Assembly (NCBI GenBank): GCA_026003195.1
Contig: BPGU01000003.1
Location: 186,001-250,000, forward strand
Source: Armatimonadota bacterium
GTDB lineage: Bacteria > Armatimonadota > HRBIN16
Direction of reading: 5' to 3'
DNA length: 64,000 bases
Of this stretch, positions 8,331 through 17,236 are shown piece after piece (the first letter of the stretch is position 1; the number at the start of each line of letters is the position of its first letter). A program made the translations under genes and the position numbers. The notes below the pieces were generated by a model, which saw only the letters and a list, made by a program, of their open reading frames with translations, was not told the DNA's origin and did not search any database.

Positions 8331-9157
8331 GCAGGCGGAGCCTCTCGATAGCGCTCGTCCTGTGGCTTGGTGTGGCGGCAGCTGCGCCCGCCGAGTCTCT
8401 GCGCGTGGTGGCAACCACCAGCCTGCTGGCGAGCGTGCTGGGCGACATCGGTGGACAACGGGTGCAGGTCAGTGTGCTGATTCCGCCAGCATCCTGTCCG
8501 GGACATTTCGACCTGCGCCCCGGCGATGTCGCCACGATCAGCCGCTCCGGCGTGCTGTTCGCGCACCAGTTTGAGCGATTTGTAGACCGCATCGGTGAGG
8601 TTGCGGGGAAGCAGGTGCGGGTGTATCGCATTACGGTGCAGGGCAACGGGCTGGTGCCAGGCACTTACGCCCAGGCGGCGGAGAAGGTAGCAGGCATCCT
8701 CAGCCAGATAGACCCCGCAGGCAGGGCAGTCTACCAGCGCAATCTCAAGCAGCTGCGCCTGCGTGCAAGCAGGGTGGATACCGAGCTCAAAACCCGCCTG
8801 AAACAAGCGGGTGTCGCGAATACGCCCGTAGTGGGCTCCGAGATGCTGGAACCGTTGTTGCGGTGGATGGAGCTGAAGGTGGTCGCAACCTACGGACGAG
8901 CGGAAGACCTCACCCCCGCTGAATGGCAGCGGGTGACCGCATCCGCAAGGGGAGCGGGCGTGCGTCTGGTCATTGACAACCTGCAGAGCGGAGCAAACAC
9001 AGGGCGGGAGCTGGCACGCGAACTGGGCGCACAGCATGTGATGCTCAGCAACTTTCCCGGCGGTTTCCCGAACACTTCCAGCTGGGAGAGTTGTCTGCGC
9101 GAGAACGTACGACGCATCATCGAGGCAGTACAAGCGCAGAAAAGGGCGAAACAATAA
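8327..9157 (+). CDS. TroA/ZnuA-like metal ABC transporter substrate-binding protein
   Basis: A 276-residue exported protein (signal peptide [20 protein letters not shown]) of cluster A-I, the family that delivers zinc, manganese or related metals to ABC-3 permeases. [19 protein letters not shown] and the long backbone helix match the family. The metal-site residues look atypical: the usual Asp-Pro-His-x-Tyr region reads [12 protein letters not shown], giving Cys57 and His60, and His80 follows in LFAHQFERF. The usual later SHxAF motif is replaced by [11 protein letters not shown]. The operon starts with nikR, so the cargo may be nickel rather than zinc (inference). It overlaps the pseudopilin gene by four bases. 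Confidence 0.82.
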   Translation: MSRRSLSIALVLWLGVAAAAPAESLRVVATTSLLASVLGDIGGQRVQVSVLIPPASCPGHFDLRPGDVATISRSGVLFAHQFERFVDRIGEVAGKQVRVYRITVQGNGLVPGTYAQAAEKVAGILSQIDPAGRAVYQRNLKQLRLRASRVDTELKTRLKQAGVANTPVVGSEMLEPLLRWMELKVVATYGRAEDLTPAEWQRVTASARGAGVRLVIDNLQSGANTGRELARELGAQHVMLSNFPGGFPNTSSWESCLRENVRRIIEAVQAQKRAKQ

Positions 9158-9170
9158 GATTCGTGGAGGG

Positions 9171-9219
9171 ATGGCTTCGGCAGGAGCATGCCTCGCCACC
9201 ACAAATGGTGCCATGGCGA
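9171..9219. repeat. Intergenic repeat within the transporter operon
   Basis: 9171-9197 is a diverged plus-orientation copy of the GGCTCGGCRGGAGCC hairpin family. It runs into a second dyad, TCGCCA (9193-9198) with TGGCGA (9214-9219). It fills most of the 121-base gap between the binding-protein and ATPase genes and may be an mRNA-stabilising structure. Confidence 0.4.
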
Positions 9220-9278
9220 ACGACGAAGGAGCGAAGCAACCTCCCCTTTAAACCCAAGCTGCATCACCTTTGAGAGAC

Positions 9279-10001
9279 ATGAAACAGGCTGCTTGCGAGC
9301 TGCGCCAGGTCTGGGTGTCCTACGGCAAAACACCTGCGTTGCGCGGAGTATCTCTACAGGTGGCGCAGGGTGAGTTGTTAGGGCTATTCGGACACAACGG
9401 CGCGGGCAAATCGACCCTGCTGCGGACCTTGCTGGGGCTGGTGCCTGTGCAGAGCGGAGAGGTGTTCGTAGACGGCGTGCCCGTGCAGAAGAAGCACCTG
9501 CTGCGCTTGCGCCAGCAGATGGGCTATGTACCGCAGATACTGCGGGTGGATGCGGGTGCGCCTGTATCCGCGCGTGATGTGGTGATGATGGGACAGTATG
9601 CCCGCATCGGCTGGGGAAGGCTTCCCTCGCGGCAGCACCGGGAAGCGGCGCATCACGCCCTGCAGGCGATGGGTGTCGCACACCTCGCCGACAAGCCTTT
9701 CGGACACCTTTCCGGAGGAGAACAGCAAAGGGTGCTGCTGGCACGTGCGCTGGCGCAGTCTCCCCGACTTCTGTTGATGGATGAGCCGACGAACTCGGTG
9801 GACTGGCAGTTTGTGCGCGAGCTGGCAAGGCTTATCCGGGAGGTACATGAGGCAAATGCGCTCACCACTATCGTCGTTTCGCATGATGCGCCCTTCCTCG
9901 CCCGGTTGTGCGACCGCGTGGTGCTCATGGAAGGGGGCGAAATACTGGGGGAGATGCCCGCGTCTCTGTTGTGGAAACGGGTGGAGCAGGAGTTCGTGTG
10001 A
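9279..10001 (+). CDS. Metal ABC transporter ATP-binding protein (ZnuC/MntB type)
   Basis: A 240-residue ABC ATPase of the zinc/manganese-type importer family. It has Walker A GHNGAGKST, a Q-loop region MGYVPQI, the signature LSGGEQQRV, Walker B LLLMDEP and the switch histidine in VVSHDAPF. The D-loop reads NSVDW instead of the usual ALD. ATG 9279 is chosen over an upstream TTG at 9270. The stop overlaps the permease start (TGATG). It should energise uptake of the metal bound by the preceding TroA-like protein. Confidence 0.9.
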   Translation: MKQAACELRQVWVSYGKTPALRGVSLQVAQGELLGLFGHNGAGKSTLLRTLLGLVPVQSGEVFVDGVPVQKKHLLRLRQQMGYVPQILRVDAGAPVSARDVVMMGQYARIGWGRLPSRQHREAAHHALQAMGVAHLADKPFGHLSGGEQQRVLLARALAQSPRLLLMDEPTNSVDWQFVRELARLIREVHEANALTTIVVSHDAPFLARLCDRVVLMEGGEILGEMPASLLWKRVEQEFV

Positions 10002-10825
10002 TGTGGTTCTCTCTGTGGAGTGAGGGCTTCATGCAGCGTGCCCTGCTGGCAACGGTGCTGTCGGGAGTGGCTTGCTCGCTCATCGGCGTGCTCATCGTCA
10101 CCATGCGCTTGTCGTTTATCGGGGTATGCATTTCGCATGCGGCGTTTGCGGGTGCGCTGGTGGGATTGCATCTGGGAGTATCTCCCCTCAGCAGTTCACT
10201 GGTGACCAGTCTTCTGGCGGCAGGTGTTCTGGGACCGCTGGCAGACAAGGGCAATCTCAGCCCGGACACAGCAATCGGCGTGGTGTTCTCGGCGTCTATC
10301 GCGCTGGCGTTCCTGCTCCTCGCCCTGTTGCCCGGTCCGAAAAGCGAGGCTCTGGGCTGGCTGTGGGGAAATGTACTGACGGTTAGCCGCGAGAACCTGT
10401 GGCTGTTAGCAATCACGGCGGGCGTTCTCGCCCTGCTGGTACTGCTCTTTTTCAAGGAGTTACAGGCGGTTCTCTTCCATCGTGAACTGGCTGCTGCGTC
10501 GGGCTTGCCCGCGACCGCCCTGTTTTACGGCGTTCTGATATGCAGTGGCGTTGCGATTACCGCTTCGCTCAGCGCCATCGGCGGGCTACTGGTTTTCAGT
10601 ATGGTCATTAACCCTGCTGCCACAGCGTACCAGCTCACCTATCGCCTGAGCCGACTGTTCCTGCTTTCGGTGCTGTTCGCGGTACTGGCAGGGTGGACAG
10701 GGCTTGCACTTTCTGTTCTTTTCAACCTGCCCAGCGGGGCGATGATCGTGCTGGTTTCCACTGCAATGCTGCTGGTAGCGGTTGCTCTATCACCCAAACG
10801 TCGTTCTGGAGGAGGAGCGCGTTGA
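10001..10825 (+). CDS. Metal ABC transporter permease (ZnuB/MntC, ABC-3 family)
   Basis: A 274-residue polytopic membrane protein with the features of ABC-3 permeases: FMQRALLATVLSGVACSLIG at the N-terminus, RLSFIGVCISHAAFAGALVG after the second helix, and the late SAIGGLLVFSMVINPAATAY segment. The hydropathy suggests seven to nine membrane helices. The ATG at 10001 overlaps the ATPase stop, so the frame further upstream is not used. It forms the channel of the importer with the two preceding products. The stop codon overlaps the next start (TTGA). Confidence 0.9.
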   Translation: MWFSLWSEGFMQRALLATVLSGVACSLIGVLIVTMRLSFIGVCISHAAFAGALVGLHLGVSPLSSSLVTSLLAAGVLGPLADKGNLSPDTAIGVVFSASIALAFLLLALLPGPKSEALGWLWGNVLTVSRENLWLLAITAGVLALLVLLFFKELQAVLFHRELAAASGLPATALFYGVLICSGVAITASLSAIGGLLVFSMVINPAATAYQLTYRLSRLFLLSVLFAVLAGWTGLALSVLFNLPSGAMIVLVSTAMLLVAVALSPKRRSGGGAR

Positions 10826-11415
10826 GCAAACAGAAGTTCTTCGACAGGTTGGCAGCAACCTGGGATGCGGAGGAACGCCCGGACATCTCGGAGCGTCTGG
10901 CTCGAGTGGCTGCGCTGTCATGCCTTCGAGAGGGGCAATCTGTGCTGGACGTGGGAACCGGCACCGGCGTACTCATCCCTCATATCCTGCGAGCGATCGG
11001 TCAGAGGGGTATCGTGGTGGCGATAGACATCTCACGGGAGATGCTCCGCCAGGCGTTTCAAAAGGGCTTTCCTCTGAACGTCTACTTCCTGCTGGCGGAT
11101 ATGCACCGGTTGGGCATCAGGCACGAAGCATTTGACCGCGTGCTATGTAACGCTGTTTTTCCGCATTTTGAGCACAAGGAACGTGCTCTGCGCGAGGCAT
11201 GGCGCGTGCTGGTACCGGGTGGGCTGCTGGTCATCTCACATCCTATCGGTCGGGAGGCGGTGAACCGCTTGCACGCCCAGTGTCACCCTGTCGCTGAGGA
11301 CCGCGTGCCTACCGCAGCGAAAATGCATGAGCTGCTCACACGCCTCGGCTGGGTGGACGTGGAAGTGCTCGATGAGCCGGAGTTCTACCTGGCACGAGCG
11401 TGGAAGAGAGCATAA
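10822..11415 (+). CDS. Class I SAM-dependent methyltransferase
   Basis: A 197-residue methyltransferase with motif I VLDVGTGTGVLIPHIL, the acidic motif II VVAIDISREML, and FDRVLCNAVFPHFEHKERAL. The likely start is TTG 10822, preceded by GGAGGAGG and overlapping the permease stop, which suggests translational coupling. It ends seven bases before the convergent hydrolase gene. The substrate is unknown. Its place at the end of the nikR-transporter unit suggests a metal-linked role, for example methylation of a metallophore or cofactor (speculative). Confidence 0.82.
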   Translation: MSKQKFFDRLAATWDAEERPDISERLARVAALSCLREGQSVLDVGTGTGVLIPHILRAIGQRGIVVAIDISREMLRQAFQKGFPLNVYFLLADMHRLGIRHEAFDRVLCNAVFPHFEHKERALREAWRVLVPGGLLVISHPIGREAVNRLHAQCHPVAEDRVPTAAKMHELLTRLGWVDVEVLDEPEFYLARAWKRA

Positions 11416-11421
11416 GCCCGC

Positions 11422-14298
11422 CTATTTCCATCCGAAACGGTAGCCGGCGATGCTCTTGTCGTTCGTCAGGATCACAAAGTCGGCGGCGCAGGCGGTGTTC
11501 GCAGGCGCCTGAATCTCCAGCGCGTGCGTGCCTTTCGTCAGCGTTGCCGCTTCCGTCCGCAACACATCCATGCCCTCTCTGCCGGTGGCATTCTCCAACC
11601 GGAGAGGCTTCCCATTCAGCACCACGCGCGGAGCCACCAGATTGCCTTCCGCCACGCACCGCACGAAGAACACGTACTTGCCGGGCACCTCGATGGGGAA
11701 GCGGGTGCGGATGGACTTGCCTGCTGGCAACCAGACACAGGTTTCACCCTCGCCGGGATGGCACTCTGGCAGGGCGCGCTTTGCGTTGCCGCGCAGGTCG
11801 GTAAAACGTTCACAGGGCAGCAGCAGCTCCTGGGGCTGCTCGGTGAAGGGAAGGAAGGCGATGCCTCCTGGCGGTATCTGCACACGGAAAGTGCCCGAAG
11901 GTGCGCTGCGAATCTGCGGAAAGGCACTGAACATTCCGGCAGTCAGGCTCCCTTCGCGAGTAACGGGCTGAGAGGTGCTGTTGTAGAAGAGGATGCGGTC
12001 GGTCTGCAGTGTCGTGAAGACGCCATCTTCGGTATCATCCACCAGCGGGGCGTTGCGATGTGTTGCCGAGATGTCCGAGAGCCGATACACCAGTCGGCGC
12101 AGCACCTCCACGTAAGCAGTGACACCGTCCTTTGCCCGTCGCACGGGGACGAATACGCATAGCCCCTTGCCCAGCTTCTGTGTCCAGCGGGTAGCCAGCG
12201 CCTGCTGGTCTATCTGGTAGAGATAGCGCCCCTGAGGGGCACCCTCCAGCGGAGGCTCGGAGCTGTCCACGGCGGTCAGTTTGACCTCCGCCACGCGCAC
12301 ACCCTTTGCCGGTTTCGCCTCGCCTCGCGGTGCGGCACGGATGGTGAGCAGTGCGCTACTGTCTGCCCTGGTCCACTCGGCAGGGATGACGAACTTGTAC
12401 ACCGTCTCCCCAGCGCTATCCAGATAACCAAGCAGGCTCTGTCCGAAGCGCACCTCGTAGCGCACAGACGCCTCTTCACGCGGTAGAAAGGCGCGAATGG
12501 TTAGACTGTATGTCTGCGCAGGTTTCAGCAACAACCTCAGTTGAGCGTTCACTCCCGTCCATCGCCAGGCATATTCGCCTTCCTTTTCGGGGGGCGACCA
12601 CGTGCCCTGCACAAACTCTGCGGTCATAGGGTCCTCCATCCGCAGAGTGTAGCCGCCAGCGGGCACTTCTCCCCGGAAGGTGGGCTGCAGCATCTGCAGC
12701 TTGCCCGCATAGCCGAACAGGGTGCGCCAGGAGGAACCGTCCCCTTCCACATTGGTCACCTTCCCGAAGTCATAGGCGACAACGACCCCGCCCGCTTGCA
12801 CCCACTCCACGATTTTGTCCAGCACATCCTGTTCCACCACCGTGCCTTCCCAGAAGACCAGCAGACGGTACCGCTGCAGAGCGCCATCGCGAATCATGCG
12901 TTCGTCTACAATGTCAAAGGCAAAGAGGTCACGTGCCCTCGCACACCCCTGTCGCATGGTGGGCGCCTCGCCGACGTCCGCCAGACGCACTGCAGTAGAC
13001 GGAAAGAACATGGCGACATCCACCACAGGCTGCCCCACAGTGAGGTAGCGCAAGTTCTGCTCATACACCCACCTGTTCGTGGTAGGGTTTACCGCCCAGT
13101 CAAAGAAGCCAGACGCGCCCTGTGCAACGGCTTCAAAGAGCGCTTCCGTCTGGCGCTGAGCGTTCAGCGTACCCGGAGCCTCCAACCACAGGGGCGTCCC
13201 ATAGAAACGGCAGGCAGAGGCGATTCGCGCCAGCAGGAAGCTTTCGTTCTCGGCGAGCGGCAGATAACCAGCATGGGTAGAACGCACCGCCACCCCATGA
13301 CGCGCCGCGACCTTCACCAGCGCAGAGAGGTCCGCTCCGTAGCGCACGTCCTCGTCCGGGAAGCCGATGGGCAGGATGCGTAACGTGTTCGGGAAATAGC
13401 GCTGCGCGAGACGACAGACGACGTCGGTGAGATAGGTTACTCCATTCTGGTACCACTGCACAAAATCCAGCCACCATCGCCTGCCTTCCGCAGGAGACTG
13501 TGGATAGCGTATCTCTTCCTCTTTGGCAAACTGCGTGCCCCATGCCCGGTTCAGCGTGTTCAGGTTACCATATTTGCGCAGCATCGCCCGCCGGAAGCTG
13601 GCGCGAGCCTGATCGTCGCCACACCAGAAGCCTTTGTGATTGTGCGCTTTGCCGAAGCGTCGCTCCCAGTCTTCACGCTGTTCCCGGGATGCCATGCGCG
13701 CCCCAGAGAACAGCCCTGCCTCGCCGTAGTCTCCGTGAATACCCAGTACCAGAGCGTGCACGCGAGGTGTCTTTCCACCAAACTGCTTCGCCAGCGCCGA
13801 CCACTGTCTGTCCAGCCAGGTGGAGAAACGGGGTTCCCACGGCGAAAGGGCAGGGATCTCCTCGCCGTGCTCCACGCAGCGGGTCAGTGCGGGTTGCTCC
13901 TTCTCGATGTACCATCTGGCGGGGAAGGCGTAGTGCGGAAAGAGGGCGAACAGAAACCCTTCTTGAGTAGCTTGTTCATACACCTCTTCGGCAGCTGTCC
14001 AGTCCCACTGCCCGGGCGCGGTTTCGTTGCTGGCAAGGTGGTCAGTGTCATATTGCCACACGGAGAAACCCAGCAGCCGTAGGGACGGAAACCAGTCCGG
14101 CTTTGCTCCACCGAAGCTGAAAACGATTCGTGACCCCGGACGAGCAGGCTGCACCAGAGCGTCTGCCGACGAGGGTGAGATATACACCCGCACAAACCGG
14201 CGGATATCTTTCTGCGGCGCACGCTGTCCCCCGGCGAATGCGGTCCACAAGAGGCCACTGAGAGCCGCTGCCATCCCTAGCAGAACCAGATGCTTCAT
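11422..14298 (-). CDS. Secreted GH42-like glycoside hydrolase
   Basis: About 958 residues, opening with a signal peptide (KHLVLLGMAAALSGLLWTA). The N-terminal half resembles a GH42-type TIM barrel: YGDYGEAGLFSGARM, then the subfamily-like KYGNLNTLNRAWGTQF, and HAGYLPLAENESF and GASGFFDWAVNPTTN further on. A Rossmann-like trimerisation-type domain follows (YRLLVFWEGTVVEQDVLDKI), then beta-rich modules ending in a carbohydrate-binding-like C-terminus. It probably acts outside the cytoplasm on galactoside-containing glycans (inference). ATG 14298 is chosen for the signal peptide; no strong ribosome site is seen. The catalytic Glu pair was not assigned with confidence. Confidence 0.75.
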   Translation of the reverse strand: MKHLVLLGMAAALSGLLWTAFAGGQRAPQKDIRRFVRVYISPSSADALVQPARPGSRIVFSFGGAKPDWFPSLRLLGFSVWQYDTDHLASNETAPGQWDWTAAEEVYEQATQEGFLFALFPHYAFPARWYIEKEQPALTRCVEHGEEIPALSPWEPRFSTWLDRQWSALAKQFGGKTPRVHALVLGIHGDYGEAGLFSGARMASREQREDWERRFGKAHNHKGFWCGDDQARASFRRAMLRKYGNLNTLNRAWGTQFAKEEEIRYPQSPAEGRRWWLDFVQWYQNGVTYLTDVVCRLAQRYFPNTLRILPIGFPDEDVRYGADLSALVKVAARHGVAVRSTHAGYLPLAENESFLLARIASACRFYGTPLWLEAPGTLNAQRQTEALFEAVAQGASGFFDWAVNPTTNRWVYEQNLRYLTVGQPVVDVAMFFPSTAVRLADVGEAPTMRQGCARARDLFAFDIVDERMIRDGALQRYRLLVFWEGTVVEQDVLDKIVEWVQAGGVVVAYDFGKVTNVEGDGSSWRTLFGYAGKLQMLQPTFRGEVPAGGYTLRMEDPMTAEFVQGTWSPPEKEGEYAWRWTGVNAQLRLLLKPAQTYSLTIRAFLPREEASVRYEVRFGQSLLGYLDSAGETVYKFVIPAEWTRADSSALLTIRAAPRGEAKPAKGVRVAEVKLTAVDSSEPPLEGAPQGRYLYQIDQQALATRWTQKLGKGLCVFVPVRRAKDGVTAYVEVLRRLVYRLSDISATHRNAPLVDDTEDGVFTTLQTDRILFYNSTSQPVTREGSLTAGMFSAFPQIRSAPSGTFRVQIPPGGIAFLPFTEQPQELLLPCERFTDLRGNAKRALPECHPGEGETCVWLPAGKSIRTRFPIEVPGKYVFFVRCVAEGNLVAPRVVLNGKPLRLENATGREGMDVLRTEAATLTKGTHALEIQAPANTACAADFVILTNDKSIAGYRFGWK

Positions 14299-14396
14299 AC
14301 TACTGGGTTCGCCGGTGCAGGTAAAGTTCCTGCGCAGGGCGCACACCACAGAGGATGTCGCCCGCAACCTCTTCCCCTCAGAAGGGCAAGTCACCA

Positions 14397-14431
14397 CAAA
14401 ATACCCCCTCTCCTGCCCGCAGGAGAGAGGG
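14397..14431 (-). terminator. Terminator-like hairpin after the PEP-CTERM gene
   Basis: CTCTCCTGC (14408-14416) pairs with GCAGGAGAG (14419-14427). Read on the minus strand it is followed by GGGGTATTTTGTG, a short T-rich stretch. It lies 23 bases after the minus-strand stop of the PEP-CTERM gene. Confidence 0.5.
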
Positions 14432-14453
14432 ACGTGTGCCAGGCTTCAGGCAA

Positions 14454-15074
14454 CTACTTACGCCGATGTGCTATCAGAGGCACCGCCAATCCCATGCCGA
14501 ACAGCAGTAAGGTCATCGGCTCAGGGATCACAGCACCCTGGGGGCGCAGTTGGCGGCTGACGATGGTCTGGGTGTATGGATTTCGGGGATTGCTTGTTGC
14601 GAACAAATAGCGTGCCTGATAGGGCCACACATCCATCTTCAGACTCGTCCCCGTCAAGTCCACCCGGTAAGAAAGGGTGACGACAGGCTTTGTCCCCACT
14701 ACGGGAATGGCGATGTCGCTGGATTCTGGGGGCGCGTTAACGGTTGTGGATTCAAACTGTACCTTGCCCGCCTGAGGACTTGTACTGGCGTGTGACCAGC
14801 CGGTGGGCAAGCTGAGGTTGCTTACACTCGCCGGGTTTTGCGGGGAAACCTTCAGGTTGAACCAGTCCAGCCAGGCATTCTGCGTTCCTGTGTAGCCTGT
14901 GGTGTTGATGGTTACAGAGACGTCATAGAGATTACCAGAGACTGGCGTCACAGAAGCACTGTACTGGATGCCGTAAGTGTCGACATCCGTAAAGGTCACG
15001 GCGTGAGCGGTGCTGAACAACACCATACCTATCACCCACGTCATGGTAAACACAGCAAATCCTCGCGGATTCAC
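14454..15074 (-). CDS. PEP-CTERM sorting domain protein
   Basis: A 206-residue exported protein. It has an N-terminal signal (RGFAVFTMTWVIGMVLFSTA) and a beta-rich middle of a kind seen in cohesin- or adhesin-like domains. The C-terminal tail, VIPEPMTLLLFGMGLAVPLI followed by AHRRK, is the PEP-CTERM signal recognised by exosortase. No exosortase is encoded in the window. GTG 15074 is chosen because AAAGGAGGT lies exactly six bases upstream; upstream frame extension to 15161 would pass through the promoter. It probably ends at the cell surface or in the extracellular matrix. Confidence 0.85.
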   Translation of the reverse strand: MNPRGFAVFTMTWVIGMVLFSTAHAVTFTDVDTYGIQYSASVTPVSGNLYDVSVTINTTGYTGTQNAWLDWFNLKVSPQNPASVSNLSLPTGWSHASTSPQAGKVQFESTTVNAPPESSDIAIPVVGTKPVVTLSYRVDLTGTSLKMDVWPYQARYLFATSNPRNPYTQTIVSRQLRPQGAVIPEPMTLLLFGMGLAVPLIAHRRK

Positions 15075-15113
15075 CTTTGCACCTCCTTTCGGGGACAAAT
15101 TGATTGTTTTTGA

Positions 15114-15142
15114 ATTATACCACATCTCCGCAAGGAATGCAA
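15114..15142 (-). promoter_or_regulatory. Promoter of the PEP-CTERM gene
   Basis: On the minus strand TTGCAT (15142-15137) and TATAAT (15119-15114) are separated by 17 bases, 40 bases before the GTG start. Confidence 0.7.
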
Positions 15143-15183
15143 TAGCAAATACAACAGGCAACAGCGCTGCTTAGCCCATGCTG

Positions 15184-16950
15184 TCATGCGCACACTGTTG
15201 AGAGACTGCTTGCAGCCCCAGCCTCACGCCCACAACGCCCACCAGGCAGGAGATGACGCCTCCGGTAAGCCATGCCTTCTGCCACAGCAACAGTCCACCC
15301 AGTGCGAACAGACCGCCGTAGATGAGCAGTACCCCCGCCGACCCAGCCAAACAGCCATCCCCAGCCGATGCGCAAAGGAGCCACGCCTGCTTCTTGCGCG
15401 ATGTTTGCCCACCAGCCGGGCGGACGCACCCGGCGGTAGAACTCCATCAGCTTCCCACGCGAGACGGGGGGCGTAAGGAAAGTGATCAGCAGCCAGGCTA
15501 CCTGCGTGGCGCCCACGATAATCATCAGGCGGTAGGGAAAGCCCGCGGTCTCGATGAGCATGTCAAACGGTGCGACCTTCAGCCAGCCAAGCGCATAGAT
15601 GACCGAGTTCACCACCAGTGCGGTGAGCATTGCGCCCAGCTCGCTCCACGCGCTCACCCGCCACCACAACCAGCGCAACACCGACACCGTGCCGATACCT
15701 GCGTTCAACCCCGCCAGCAACATCCACGCCTTACTGATGTCCTCCGTAATTAGCGAGACCCCCACCCCCAGCGCGAGAATGAAAGTGGTAGCTACCCTGC
15801 CTATCAGCACGTAGTGCCTGTCGGGAGCGTTTTTGCGGATATAGGCGCGATAGAAGTCGTTGGTCAGATAGCTCGCTGCCCAGTTCATATGCGTGTCCAT
15901 CGTGCTCATGAACGCGGCTAGCAGGGACGCCACCATGATGCCCAGCACGCCTGCAGGCAGTAACCTGCCCATCAGCATCGGGTAAGCTGCTTCATCGCCG
16001 CCCAGCTGGGAGGGGATCGCTTTGGGAATGAGCAGCAACGACGCCAGCCCCACCAGCAACCACCACCAGGGACGTATCACATAGTGTGCGAAGGCAAACC
16101 AGAGAAAAGCGAGCGTGGCGTGTTTCTCATCGCGAGTAGAGAGTACCCGCTGCGCGATGTAGCCCTCTCCATCAGGACGCCCCACCGACCACCACTGCAG
16201 TAACACGTACGTCAGGAAAGCAATCCACAGCTCACGCATCTCGGGGGTGGGCACAATAGCCAGTCGTTCCAGCAATCCGCGCTCCGCCAGCTGGTTGACC
16301 AAGCCGGTACTGCCTCCCGCCGCGTTCAGCGCAGCGATGCCCAGCCAGACTGCCCCGGTTACCGCCAGAATGAACTGCAGCAGGTCGGTCATCACCACGC
16401 CCCACAACCCCGCGCTCAGCGTGTAGATAAAGGCGATGATAATCAGTATGCCCAGCGCCTCCCACGGCTCCCAGCCAAAGGTCGCCCGCACAATCTTGGA
16501 CGCGCCCAAAATCACCCAGCCCATCACGATAGAGTTGTAAATGAGAGAGGAGTAGAGCACGCGGAAACCGCGCAGGAAGTGCGCTGCCTTGCCGTCGTAG
16601 CGTATCTGGATAAACTCCAGGTCAGTCAGCACGCCGCTTCGCCTCCAGAGTGGGGCAAACACGAACGTACCCAGCATGTTCGCGAACACACCGTTCCACC
16701 AAAACCAGTTTCCTGCCACTCCCTGCTTGCGCACCAGCCCGGAGACCGCCAGTGGTGTATCCGCCGCAAAAGTGGTAGCGACCATGCTTGTGCCAGCGAC
16801 CCACCAGGGCAGGGTACGCCCTGCCGCAAAGTATTCTGCCATACTTTGAGAAGCTCGCCTGCCGAGCAGCGCGCCCACCACCAGAGCAAAAACCAGATAG
16901 GCGACAATAATGATGTAGTCTATCGTCGTGACGTGTACGGTTGGCTCCAT
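15184..16950 (-). CDS. Sodium:solute symporter with frameshifted C-terminus
   Basis: An SSS-family transporter of 588 residues as written. It starts TTIDYIIIVAYLVFALVVGA and carries the typical AAGRTLPWWVAGTSMVATTF and long helical core, so it imports a sugar, amino acid or similar solute with sodium. ATG 16950 has GAGGAGG upstream. After WGWLFGWVGG the frame turns into an Arg-rich, non-hydrophobic tail. Removing one C from the run at 15332-15336 restores VLLIYGGLFALGGLLLWQKA and a second hydrophobic helix, ending at TAA 15171-15173. The true C-terminus is therefore almost certainly in the other frame, through a sequence error or a recent mutation. Confidence 0.85.
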   Translation of the reverse strand: MEPTVHVTTIDYIIIVAYLVFALVVGALLGRRASQSMAEYFAAGRTLPWWVAGTSMVATTFAADTPLAVSGLVRKQGVAGNWFWWNGVFANMLGTFVFAPLWRRSGVLTDLEFIQIRYDGKAAHFLRGFRVLYSSLIYNSIVMGWVILGASKIVRATFGWEPWEALGILIIIAFIYTLSAGLWGVVMTDLLQFILAVTGAVWLGIAALNAAGGSTGLVNQLAERGLLERLAIVPTPEMRELWIAFLTYVLLQWWSVGRPDGEGYIAQRVLSTRDEKHATLAFLWFAFAHYVIRPWWWLLVGLASLLLIPKAIPSQLGGDEAAYPMLMGRLLPAGVLGIMVASLLAAFMSTMDTHMNWAASYLTNDFYRAYIRKNAPDRHYVLIGRVATTFILALGVGVSLITEDISKAWMLLAGLNAGIGTVSVLRWLWWRVSAWSELGAMLTALVVNSVIYALGWLKVAPFDMLIETAGFPYRLMIIVGATQVAWLLITFLTPPVSRGKLMEFYRRVRPPGWWANIAQEAGVAPLRIGWGWLFGWVGGGTAHLRRSVRTGWTVAVAEGMAYRRRHLLPGGRCGREAGAASSLSTVCA

Positions 16951-17077
16951 CGTCCTCCTCTCGGTCAAGAGGGTTTTTCTTTGTCCATAATCTTGGCGAA
17001 AGACACGCAAATACCCTGCAAGCGGTAAAGAGGATGCTTGCCAGGCTGCAATGCCCCCTGGTGCACGGCGAATACTC

Positions 17078-17106
17078 TTGTCTTCTGCTTGCAGCCGTGC
17101 TATACT
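17078..17106 (+). promoter_or_regulatory. Promoter of the tRNA-Leu gene
   Basis: TTGTCT (17078-17083) and TATACT (17101-17106) are separated by 17 bases. The expected start point is a few bases before the tRNA 5' end at 17120. Confidence 0.75.
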
Positions 17107-17119
17107 TTTGAGAGGATGT

Positions 17120-17201
17120 GCCCGGGTGGCGGAATCGGTAGACGCACGGGACTTAAAATCCCGGGCCGTAAGGCGTGCGGGTTCGAGTCCCGCCCCGGGC
17201 A
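17120..17201 (+). tRNA. tRNA-Leu (anticodon UAA)
   Basis: An 82-base type II tRNA. The acceptor stem is GCCCGGG (17120-17126) with CCCGGGC (17194-17200) and discriminator A. The anticodon stem CGGGA/TCCCG encloses loop CTTAAAA, giving UAA. A class II variable arm and the T-arm GTTCGAGTC follow. The 3' CCA is not encoded, so a CCA-adding enzyme is needed; one begins at 63414. Confidence 0.97.
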
Positions 17202-17236
17202 CTTGATACAGGCGAACACGTTTGCAAGGAGGAGCC

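Noticed and set aside
9908-10000. Extended start of the permease
   Set aside because: The stretch lies inside the ATPase gene; ATG 10001 overlaps its stop in the usual coupled way and begins the membrane protein.
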